34,957 nt of DNA from NCBI RefSeq assembly GCF_003260195.1, contig NZ_QEIH01000014.1, positions 1 to 34,957 on the forward strand, written 5' to 3'. Positions within the stretch are counted from its first letter, which is position 1, and each line of letters begins with the position of its first letter. Below the pieces are notes generated by a model. It was given only the letters and a program-made list of their open reading frames with translations, searched no databases and was not told the DNA's origin. This DNA comes from Lutibacter citreus (GTDB lineage: Bacteria; Bacteroidota; Bacteroidia; Flavobacteriales; Flavobacteriaceae). Shown one piece after another: positions 24,933-32,460 of the stretch. The position numbers and the translations under genes were made by a program.

Positions 24933-26048
24933 ATGAGTCAATTTCAATATTCCTTTTATCACATAATTAACCAAAAGATTGAAAATAAATTTGAACCTTT
25001 ATTTAAGGAGTTTAAACACCAAATCTATATTTACGAGAGACAATTCAAATTAACATCAAAAGCATATGTTAGTGAATGGAATGAAGAATTAAAGACAAAC
25101 GATAAAAACTATAAATTACAGAAAACGAAAGCGGAAGTCATTTATAAAAATGAAATTAAGGATTATGGCGAAGATGAATATGCTCATAGTTATGCGATGA
25201 ATGCTTCAGGTTTAAAAATGCTCGACCATCAACACTATAGCCAAAAAGAAGAAATTGATATTGAGTACAACAGTTTTTTGGATTTATATAGTAAATCAAT
25301 ATTGATTGCTTTATACTCTTTGAATGAAAGCAAACTTAACGAAATAGTCAACGTTGCGTCAACTGTATTTAATAAAAAAATAAAGCCATCTCATTTCAAT
25401 TCGAGAGATTATTTGAACTCATCTATTCAATATTTAAATCTTGTAATTGAAATTGAGACAGGAAACCTCGAAACCCATATTTCTAAATTAAAAGACATTC
25501 AATTTTTAAGGAATGGTATTGTTCATAATTCTTCCATATTTTCAGAAATTAAAACAGCCATTAATATTGTGAAAAAATATAATAAAAGTTTACGTTTCAA
25601 CAAGAGTGATAATTCTATAAACATTATTAATTCAGCTTTCATAAATGACTTTTTCCAATTATTAAAGGACTTTTACGAAGAACTTTTTTGGACATTAGAC
25701 ATCAAACAAGAATCAATTATAATTAAAAATGGATTATCCCATTGGTTGGGAGTTTTAGACAAGGACATCATAATTGACACTTTTAAACTTGACAAAAATA
25801 CTAAAAACGAGAAACTGATTTCATTTTCGGCAACATTAAAAGACCAAAACATAAAGGGAATAAATGGTAAAATAACTCTAAAAAAATCTTCGCAAGACTC
25901 TTTTGACTTTACAAATCAAACTGGGAATAAAACTATTGATGACTTTTTAGAATATGAGAAAAAACTTGAAGGAAATTATATGATGGACATTTTTAAACCT
26001 TTCAATATAAATCATAGTAATTATGAGAAAAAAATATTAGTTCATTAA
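24933..26048 (+). CDS. HEPN-like domain protein, cassette-borne
   Basis: 371 residues, soluble. LRNGIVHN carries Arg193-Asn194-x3-His198, the Rx4H motif of HEPN RNases and nucleotidyltransferase-partner proteins, set in a helical region (112-230). The first 100 residues are helical and charged, and the C-terminal 110 residues look beta-rich. HEPN proteins often act as ribonucleases in toxin-antitoxin and anti-phage systems; no antitoxin is recognisable beside it, though the next cassette encodes another Rx4H protein. The ends show a nine-base perfect match. Confidence 0.65.
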   Translation: MSQFQYSFYHIINQKIENKFEPLFKEFKHQIYIYERQFKLTSKAYVSEWNEELKTNDKNYKLQKTKAEVIYKNEIKDYGEDEYAHSYAMNASGLKMLDHQHYSQKEEIDIEYNSFLDLYSKSILIALYSLNESKLNEIVNVASTVFNKKIKPSHFNSRDYLNSSIQYLNLVIEIETGNLETHISKLKDIQFLRNGIVHNSSIFSEIKTAINIVKKYNKSLRFNKSDNSINIINSAFINDFFQLLKDFYEELFWTLDIKQESIIIKNGLSHWLGVLDKDIIIDTFKLDKNTKNEKLISFSATLKDQNIKGINGKITLKKSSQDSFDFTNQTGNKTIDDFLEYEKKLEGNYMMDIFKPFNINHSNYEKKILVH

Positions 26049-26060
26049 AAAAACACAGTT

Positions 26061-26190
26061 GCCAACACCTCATATAATTTATGCTTACATTCGAACTAAC
26101 ATTAACGACAAACATTCAACAAACGATTTGCTACGGCAGAAAAATCTCCGATTTTCCAGTCGCACAAATCTTATAAAAAACCGTTGTACC
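26061..26190 (+). repeat. Cassette recombination site, family 1, copy J
   Basis: 130 bp from GCCAAC (26061-26066) to GTTGTACC (26183-26190), with the same central blocks (CGATTTGCTACGGCAG, AAAAATCTCCGATTTTCC). Its tail pairs with its own head at 24883 (9 of 9) but not with the adjacent head GTTGTACC. Confidence 0.8.
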
Positions 26191-26202
26191 AAATAAGATA
26201 AA

Positions 26203-26697
26203 ATGACTAAAAAACACTCTTACATATATAAAAACTCAAATGCCGAAAACTTAAGGCTATATATTATTGAACTCACTCTACAAATAGAAAAGACTACATC
26301 TCAAGTGCTTGGGGATTTTTTAAATATTGATTGGAAAAATTCAAATTCACTTGGTCATAAATCAGTTGCTTTATCTTTCAACCAAAAAATCCAACTAATT
26401 CAAGATATCAAAGGATTAAACAAGAATGACAGAAAAATGTTTACTGACTTAATGACAATTAGAAACAAATTTGCTCATATAGATGAAATTCGAACTTTTA
26501 AAGACTTTTTTAATCTTGGTTCAAACGGTACCAGTGTTAAGAAAAATCTAGATAATTGGTATTCTAAAAAATATTATAATCCCGAAAATAATGATGAAGA
26601 ATTCAAATACAGAGTTTTTTTTCATTGGTTATTTTTGGATATAATGTTTATCTTAATAAAAAAGGTTGGTGAACATCATAAGTTAGAAAATGAATAG
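26203..26697 (+). CDS. Small HEPN-like protein
   Basis: 164 residues, all-helical, no signal. MTIRNKFAHIDEI contains Arg87-Asn88-x3-His92, again the Rx4H HEPN signature. The preceding FNQKIQLIQDIKGLNKNDRKMF helix is typical of small MltR/HEPN-like proteins of Bacteroidota. RNase activity is possible but unproven. It starts 20 bases after the GTTGTACC core. The expected tail GGTACAAC is not found downstream; instead a shortened site starting CCCAAC occurs at 26754, so this unit looks rearranged. Confidence 0.65.
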   Translation: MTKKHSYIYKNSNAENLRLYIIELTLQIEKTTSQVLGDFLNIDWKNSNSLGHKSVALSFNQKIQLIQDIKGLNKNDRKMFTDLMTIRNKFAHIDEIRTFKDFFNLGSNGTSVKKNLDNWYSKKYYNPENNDEEFKYRVFFHWLFLDIMFILIKKVGEHHKLENE

Positions 26698-26753
26698 CTT
26701 AAAGAATTAGAATTTCTAATTGCTTTATGAAATAAAATTAAAAAATAACTACA

Positions 26754-26850
26754 CCCAACACCTCATAAAATTTATGCTTAAATTTAAACTAAATAACAAA
26801 ACACCAAACATTCAACAATCACGAAAAATCTTATAAAATACCGTAATCTG
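26754..26850 (+). repeat. Shortened family 1 site, copy K, decayed core
   Basis: CCCAACACCTCATAAAATTT and ATGCTTAAATTTAAACTAAA are intact. The central GATTTGCTACGTC and CTCCGATTTTCC arms are lost, apparently by joining of the AAATCT repeats, leaving ACGAAAAATCTTATAAAATA. The core reads CCGTAATC instead of CCGTTGGC. This is a natural deletion variant that probably cannot recombine. Confidence 0.6.
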
Positions 26851-26873
26851 TAAGTAAACAAAACCGACAGCAA

Positions 26874-28034
26874 ATGATAAAAAACATTATAACAACTATT
26901 TTAATTACTTTATGGTCAGGTATCACATTTGCACAAAATATTGCAAGAGTTGAAAATGTAAAAATTCATTCGAAATCTTTAAATCAAGAAAGAGAAATTT
27001 TAATTTACACACCTATAGATTACGACTGGAGAGTTAATGAATACTTTAATGTATTTTATGTGTTTGATAGCCATAGTAGAGAGTTTTTTGATTATACAAG
27101 TTCTATAATTTCCTTTTTAACCAACAATACCAAATCTTTTATTATTGTTGGTATAACTTCGCCTTATAACGAAAAACTTGATTACGGAAGAAACAACGAC
27201 CTTTTACCTGTTTTAGAAACTAAAAACTCAATTGATAGGTATGGGAAATATTCTGGAAATGCAGATAATTTCTTTAATTTTGTTAGTACAGAAATTATAC
27301 CCTATATAGATTCTAATTACAGAACATTAAATAATAAAATAGCAATTGGCCATTCTTTAAGTGCTTCATTTGTTTTAAATTCATTTATTAAGAATCCTAA
27401 TCTGTTTAATGATTATATAGCTATTTCACCTAACCTTGCTTACGATAACAACAAGTTGGCGAATAAACTTGTTAATCTTAATTATTCTAAAATAGAGAAA
27501 CCAACCTATTTATATTTAAGTAATGCTAATGAAGGCATAAAGTATTGGCAAGAATGGAAACCAGCAAGAGACAAAGTATATTCATTTTTTAACCAAACAT
27601 TAAAGAATGATAATTTAAGAGTTCAAATAAATGAATTTCCTGAAAATAATCATTGGAACACCTTTCCGCCAAGTTTAAATAAAGCTCTTAATTTTTATTT
27701 TAAAAATATATACGATTTACAAGAAAAGGAATTAAGTGACAAAGAATATAATGCTACAATAAAAGTAAAAGTTTTAAATAAAAAAGATACAATTTACATT
27801 ACAGGAAATCAAGACAATTTAGGTAATTGGAATCCCAAAAAAGTACAAATGGTTAGGGTTTCTGATTTTGAAAGAGAAATAAAACTTAAACTTAAAAGTC
27901 CAGCACAATTTAAATTCACAAAAGGAAATTGGGAATCTGAAGCAGAATTAAATGGAACTTATGGAAGTATTACCATAAGACCTGAAAAAAAATCTGAATT
28001 TGAATTTAATATTGAAAACTATTTTAACAATTAA
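26874..28034 (+). CDS. Secreted esterase (esterase D fold) with C-terminal CBM20-like domain
   Basis: 386 residues with a signal peptide (MIKNIITTILITLWSGITFA). Residues 25-285 are an alpha/beta hydrolase of the putative esterase family (PF00756): nucleophile elbow GHSLS (Ser161) and a likely catalytic His260 in ENNHWNT. Residues 295-386 hold ITGNQDNLGNWNP, the hallmark of CBM20 starch-binding-like domains. Family members include feruloyl and siderophore esterases. The substrate cannot be told, but the added domain suggests binding to a glycan or cell surface. It lies after a decayed site and convergently to the serine hydrolase gene. Confidence 0.85.
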   Translation: MIKNIITTILITLWSGITFAQNIARVENVKIHSKSLNQEREILIYTPIDYDWRVNEYFNVFYVFDSHSREFFDYTSSIISFLTNNTKSFIIVGITSPYNEKLDYGRNNDLLPVLETKNSIDRYGKYSGNADNFFNFVSTEIIPYIDSNYRTLNNKIAIGHSLSASFVLNSFIKNPNLFNDYIAISPNLAYDNNKLANKLVNLNYSKIEKPTYLYLSNANEGIKYWQEWKPARDKVYSFFNQTLKNDNLRVQINEFPENNHWNTFPPSLNKALNFYFKNIYDLQEKELSDKEYNATIKVKVLNKKDTIYITGNQDNLGNWNPKKVQMVRVSDFEREIKLKLKSPAQFKFTKGNWESEAELNGTYGSITIRPEKKSEFEFNIENYFNN

Positions 28035-28062
28035 TAACTACGCACAATAATGCTATAAATAA

Positions 28063-29559
28063 TTACTTTTTTAAATTAAGTACTTTTTCCAATTTTAAAG
28101 CTTTATCATATGCGTAGCTTAAAGTACTATCAATTTTAAAGCATCTTTTATAATTTTTAAGTGCATTAATAGAATCGCCCTTTTTTATTAAAGCATCTCC
28201 ATAACTATCATAAGTATTAGCAGATTTAGGATATTCTTCTGTATTCAATTTAAAAACCTCTAAAGCTGCATCTATTTTATCTTCGCCTAATAATCTATAA
28301 CCTAAACCATTTATTGTTCCTTCTGAAGTTGAATATTGAATTGTATCAGATTTTAATTCATGATAAACACGTATCCCTTTATCAATATCTTCTCCTAGAA
28401 TTTTTTTAGCCATCTCTTTTTCAATTTGATACTTTGGTATTACATAAGGTTTACCTTCAATAATATTAAATAGACCATCTAAAATAGCGTCAAAATTTTC
28501 TCCAGAATTGTTAGTCAACAAAATAAAGCCATTATTGGTATCAACTTCATTATGTAAAAAAGTTTCAAAACCTACCCAACCACCAGAATGATTAATTATT
28601 TTTGGCTCACCTGATTTAGACTGAATCTCCCATCCAAATCCATATCTTGTTAACTCTCCGTTATTAAGAACTCCAGAAGTGAAAGCGTCATCTAAATAAC
28701 GTTTTGGAATAATGGTATTATTTACAAGTGCCTGATTCCATTTATATAAATCTTGTAAGGTGGAATAAATCCCTCCATCTCCCCTAACATCATTTACAAT
28801 ATTATAATCATTTAGCTCTAAATCTACTTGATTTAAAGCTTTTTTGTAACCAAATACACGGTTTGGCATATTAGGATCTGAATTTATCTGATATTTATAA
28901 AGTACTGTGTTATTCATATTCAAAGGCTCAAATATGGTTTCCTTTAAGAAATCTCTAAAATGCATACCAGAAACTTTCTCTACAATTGATGCTAAAAACA
29001 AATACCCTGTATTACTATATTCCCAACGTTCACCAGTTATAAAATCAAGCTTAGGATTTACGCTATAAAACACTTTAATAATTTCATCATTTCCTAAAAT
29101 GTAAGTCTTAGTTGAATCTTCAGGCTTCCAATTTTCATCTATTAATCGCTCATAATCAGTCAATCCTGAAATATGATGTAATAAATGACGAACCGTAATA
29201 TTTTTATAAGGAAACTCAGGAAGAATGGAAGTAACAGTTTGGTCATACTCTATTTTACCTGCTTCTTTTAATTTCATAATTGCCATTCCTGTAAATTGCT
29301 TACTCACAGAAGCTAATCTAAATTGAGAATTTAAAGTAAGTGGTTCTTTAGTATCAATAGTTCTTAATCCATTTGAATTTTGATAAACAATTTTTCCATT
29401 TTCATAAACTAAAATGTTCCCTGTTGTAAAACCTTTATCATTCATTTTATGAATGAATTCTCCATATGTATTAATATCACTATTTGTTTTAGTGTCTTTA
29501 CAGGAATACAAGCATGTTATAAATAAACATACCAAGGAAAATTTGATTAGATTTTTCAT
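28063..29559 (-). CDS. Serine hydrolase lipoprotein (class C beta-lactamase fold) with TPR tail
   Basis: 498 residues. The lipoprotein signal MKNLIKFSLVCLFITCLYSC has Cys20. The PF00144 motifs are complete: Ser84-x-x-Lys87 (SVSK), Tyr181-x-Asn183 (YSN) and HSGG (324-327). Residues about 415-498 form two to three TPR-like repeats (GEDKIDAALEVFKLNTEEYP, then ALIKKGDSINALKNY). Relatives are DD-peptidases, esterases and D-aminopeptidases; true beta-lactamase activity is not implied. It is one of few minus-strand genes in the right third and interrupts the run of plus-strand units, so it is probably ancestral chromosome. Confidence 0.85.
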   Translation of the reverse strand: MKNLIKFSLVCLFITCLYSCKDTKTNSDINTYGEFIHKMNDKGFTTGNILVYENGKIVYQNSNGLRTIDTKEPLTLNSQFRLASVSKQFTGMAIMKLKEAGKIEYDQTVTSILPEFPYKNITVRHLLHHISGLTDYERLIDENWKPEDSTKTYILGNDEIIKVFYSVNPKLDFITGERWEYSNTGYLFLASIVEKVSGMHFRDFLKETIFEPLNMNNTVLYKYQINSDPNMPNRVFGYKKALNQVDLELNDYNIVNDVRGDGGIYSTLQDLYKWNQALVNNTIIPKRYLDDAFTSGVLNNGELTRYGFGWEIQSKSGEPKIINHSGGWVGFETFLHNEVDTNNGFILLTNNSGENFDAILDGLFNIIEGKPYVIPKYQIEKEMAKKILGEDIDKGIRVYHELKSDTIQYSTSEGTINGLGYRLLGEDKIDAALEVFKLNTEEYPKSANTYDSYGDALIKKGDSINALKNYKRCFKIDSTLSYAYDKALKLEKVLNLKK

Positions 29560-29699
29560 TTATGGTTCATTTTGAAGTAATATTTAATTAAATATACTTT
29601 TTTAAAATTTGATTAATATAAACAAAAATGAACAACCAAAGGAATGAATAAAAAAATCTGAAATAAAACTACTTTCAGTACAGTATATAATTAATTACT

Positions 29700-29810
29700 T
29701 AATTCAACAATATAGAATGTTTCTAAAACATAAAAGTACTAATTTTAAACATTGAAAAATTACGTTTTCATAAACCCAACTTCAACGAACCCTAAACCGC
29801 TGGTTACAAG
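29700..29810 (+). repeat. Family 2 site, copy L, with GTTACAAGC core
   Basis: In the 309-base gap before 29869. It contains TAGAATGTTTCTAAAA (29713-29728), identical to 2551-2566, then TTTTAAACATTGAAAAATTA and CGTTTTC, and ends CCTAAACCGCTG-GTTACAAGC. The gene behind it shows no GCTTGTAAC tail. Confidence 0.5.
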
Positions 29811-29868
29811 CTATAAAGAAAAGGCTGTACTCAATAATTTAAAGCAACAAGTTTAATTTTATCTATAA

Positions 29869-31059
29869 ATGAAAAATCAATTACTAGTTATTCTAATTAC
29901 ATTTTTAAGCACTCTTTCCTATTCTCAAATTTCTTTCGAAAAGGGATATTATATCACTAATAATGGAGAAAAGGTGGAATGTGAAATTAAAAATATTGAT
30001 TGGAAGAATAATCCTTTAGAATTTGAATTTAGACTTTCTGAAAACACAGAAAAAAACAAAAAAACTATAAAACTTGTAAAAGAATTTGGAATTTATAACT
30101 ATTCTAAATATATAAAAAGGACTGTAAATATTGATAGGTCAAGTAAAAATATAAATAATTTAAGCACTACTATAAATCCCGTATTTAAAGAAGAAGAACT
30201 TTTTTTAAAAGTGCTAGTAAATGGTCAATCAAATTTATACCAATATGAGGATGGAAATTTAGTTAGATTTTTTTATAGTATAGACAATTCAAATAATATT
30301 GAACAGTTAATTTTTAAAAACTATAAATCATCTGGAAATTTAATACGTGTGAATAATAGATTTAAACAACAATTATTGGTTAGTTTAAAATGTGAACATA
30401 TTAAAATTAAAGATCTTAAAAAAATTAGTTATGAAAAAGATGACTTGGTAAAGCTTTTTGTACTATACAATCAATGTGGTAATTCCGAGTTAGTAAATTT
30501 CGAAGAAAAGCAAAAAAAGGATTTATTTAATTTGACAATTAGACCACGCATAAATAACTCATCATTAGCAATAGCGAATATTAGTACTTACGACAAGGAT
30601 GCTAATTTTGGAAATATAACGGGATTTGGATTTGGAATGGAAGCCGAATTTATTTTATCATTTAACAAAAGTAAATGGGCTATTTTATTAGAACCTACAT
30701 ATCAGTATTATAAATCTGAAATAGAACTAACAACCGTAAATGCTAAAGTTGATTACAAATCTATTGAATTACCAATAGGAATAAGATATTATTTTTTTCT
30801 AAATAGCAATTCTAAATTTTTCATAAACGGATCGTATATAATTGATATTCCAAACAATTCAAAAATAAATTATAATTCAAGCTCTAATTTGGAAATTTCT
30901 AATTCAACTAATCTAGGACTTGGTATAGGATACAAACATAACGATAAATATAGCTTAGAATTAAGGTATAAAACAAATAGAGATCTATTAAGAAATTATA
31001 ACTTATGGCGTTCAGAGTACAAAACAATATCAGTAATATTTGGTTATTCAATATTTTAA
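29869..31059 (+). CDS. Outer-membrane beta-barrel protein
   Basis: 396 residues with a signal peptide (MKNQLLVILITFLSTLSYSQ). Residues about 20-210 contain a mixed domain (GYYITNNGEKVECEIKNIDW) often found at the start of Bacteroidota surface proteins. Residues 215-396 alternate aromatic and polar residues (GFGFGMEAEFILSF, WAILLEPTYQYYKSE, IELPIGIRYYF) like the PF13568 outer-membrane barrels, ending FGYSIF with the terminal Phe. A transport or adhesion role cannot be told. It lies 60 bases after a family 2 site. Confidence 0.75.
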   Translation: MKNQLLVILITFLSTLSYSQISFEKGYYITNNGEKVECEIKNIDWKNNPLEFEFRLSENTEKNKKTIKLVKEFGIYNYSKYIKRTVNIDRSSKNINNLSTTINPVFKEEELFLKVLVNGQSNLYQYEDGNLVRFFYSIDNSNNIEQLIFKNYKSSGNLIRVNNRFKQQLLVSLKCEHIKIKDLKKISYEKDDLVKLFVLYNQCGNSELVNFEEKQKKDLFNLTIRPRINNSSLAIANISTYDKDANFGNITGFGFGMEAEFILSFNKSKWAILLEPTYQYYKSEIELTTVNAKVDYKSIELPIGIRYYFFLNSNSKFFINGSYIIDIPNNSKINYNSSSNLEISNSTNLGLGIGYKHNDKYSLELRYKTNRDLLRNYNLWRSEYKTISVIFGYSIF

Positions 31060-31196
31060 AAAACTATTTGTGAAAGCAGATAAATAGTTCTTTAAAATAA
31101 AATTAACTAACAAATTCCAGATTACCTTCCACTCTTTCAGATTAAAAAATTAAATAGTAGGATAATTTAACTAAATAGAAAAAATTGCAAAAAAAT

Positions 31197-31664
31197 ATGA
31201 AAATGAATAAATTAAAATTTACCAAAAAGACAATAAAACGAGCATCACTAATTGCTTTTAGTATTTCACTAATTGGATTCTTTTTTTTAGTTAAGAAACA
31301 TTTAATAATATCTTATAACCCCTTTGCTATAACAATTCAAATTTGCGCTGTTATAATTATGATTTGGGCTAGAATTACTTTTGGAATGAGAAGTTTTCAT
31401 GCAAATGCAAATTCAACAAAAGGAGAACTTGTAACTAATGGACCTTATAAATTGTTTAGGCACCCGATTTATGCTTCAATAATATATTTTTTTTTAGCTT
31501 GTATTATAGCGTTTCCAAAAATTGAGACTATTATTGGAGTATTTTTAATTGTTTCAAGTACTTATGTAAGAATGATTTTGGAAGAAATTTCATTAAGAGA
31601 AACATATAAAGAATACAACTTATATTCTCAAAAGGCTAAAAGAATTATTCCTTTTCTATTTTAA
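31197..31664 (+). CDS. Isoprenylcysteine carboxyl methyltransferase (ICMT)-like membrane protein
   Basis: The start ATG 31197 is preferred over the upstream TTG at 31185; 155 residues. Four hydrophobic segments are seen. The C-terminal part carries the conserved methyltransferase signature NGPYKLFRHPIYAS (Arg-His-Pro) and EEISLRETYKEY, as in ICMT/PEMT-like families (PF04140/PF04191), where it binds S-adenosylmethionine at the membrane. Eukaryotic ICMT works after CAAX proteolysis, and here the next gene, 21 bases on, is a CAAX-type CPBP protease. Bacterial members mostly methylate other substrates, so a joint pathway is only a suggestion. Confidence 0.75.
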   Translation: MKMNKLKFTKKTIKRASLIAFSISLIGFFFLVKKHLIISYNPFAITIQICAVIIMIWARITFGMRSFHANANSTKGELVTNGPYKLFRHPIYASIIYFFLACIIAFPKIETIIGVFLIVSSTYVRMILEEISLRETYKEYNLYSQKAKRIIPFLF

Positions 31665-31685
31665 CAAAAAATTGCTCTAAAAATT

Positions 31686-32432
31686 ATGAAAAGAATAATT
31701 AAAAAAATCCAAAATAATGCAATTCTTACAATTTTAACTACATTAATTTTAGGAGTTGCTATATTTTTTATAAGTAAGTTTTTATATGATATTACTTTAC
31801 CATATCTTAAAAACTACTTTGATTTTAGTTCCTACTCAGAACATACAATACTTAAATTTTACATATTGATTTTATCAATTTTAACAATTTTATTTTTAAA
31901 CAATGGTTCATTAAAAAATTACGGGTTCAGTACACCAAAAAATATTAATTATTTAAAAATGACCTTAATATCTGTTGGTATTATTATTGGATCTTTAATA
32001 GTTGGGGCTATTATTTTTATGGGTATTTTAAATAATATTTTTCCATCCGAAAACCCTAAACTTCTTTCTAAACCAAACTCATTAATTGAATTAATATTAG
32101 TTATTTGGATATGGTCTAGTATTTGTGAAGAAATTTTAGTTCGTGGATTATTACAAAGCTTTATGAATCATTTAAAATCCATAAAAATATTTAGATTAAG
32201 TTTGCCAGTAATTATTTCTGGTTTGTTTTTTGGCGCAATGCATCTATCACTTTTAAATTCAGAAATCAATATTTGGTATGTATTTTTTACTGTTTTTAAC
32301 ACTTCAATTATGGGTATGCTTGCAGCGTTTTACAGAGAAAAATCTGATAGTTTAATACCGCCAATTTTAATACATTTGCTAACAAATGTGCTTGGCTCAA
32401 TACCAATGATAATATTATTAATTAATTCTTAG
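31686..32432 (+). CDS. CPBP family intramembrane metalloprotease
   Basis: 248 residues with about eight hydrophobic segments. The motifs are EEILVR (Glu148-Glu149, Arg153), FFGAMH (His186) and HLLTN (His230, Asn234), all complete. It is the third CPBP gene in the window. It is 21 bases after the ICMT-like gene and 28 bases before the glycoside-hydrolase-like lipoprotein, so the three are probably one transcript. Confidence 0.85.
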   Translation: MKRIIKKIQNNAILTILTTLILGVAIFFISKFLYDITLPYLKNYFDFSSYSEHTILKFYILILSILTILFLNNGSLKNYGFSTPKNINYLKMTLISVGIIIGSLIVGAIIFMGILNNIFPSENPKLLSKPNSLIELILVIWIWSSICEEILVRGLLQSFMNHLKSIKIFRLSLPVIISGLFFGAMHLSLLNSEINIWYVFFTVFNTSIMGMLAAFYREKSDSLIPPILIHLLTNVLGSIPMIILLINS

Positions 32433-32460
32433 AGGTTAATTATAAAAAAGATAACAACTA

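Larger units (their letters stand above)
22737..26190 (+). mobile_element. Integron-like gene cassette array, right stretch
   Basis: Four consecutive single-gene units follow the end rule. Head 22737-22745 matches tail 23257-23265 at 8 of 9 positions, the odd one a G-T pair. Head 23399-23408 matches tail 23899-23908 at 10 of 10. Head 24028-24037 matches tail 24754-24763 at 10 of 10. Head 24883-24891 matches tail 26058-26066 at 9 of 9. The sites at 23903, 24758 and 26061 are nearly identical family 1 copies; the one at 23260 belongs to a different family. Genes all read plus. This is the best-preserved part of the array. Confidence 0.7.

Noticed and set aside
627..26190. Classical class-type integron
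   Set aside because: No intI, attI or full RYYYAAC/GTTRRRY core was found; only the end logic and AAC/GTT ends agree.
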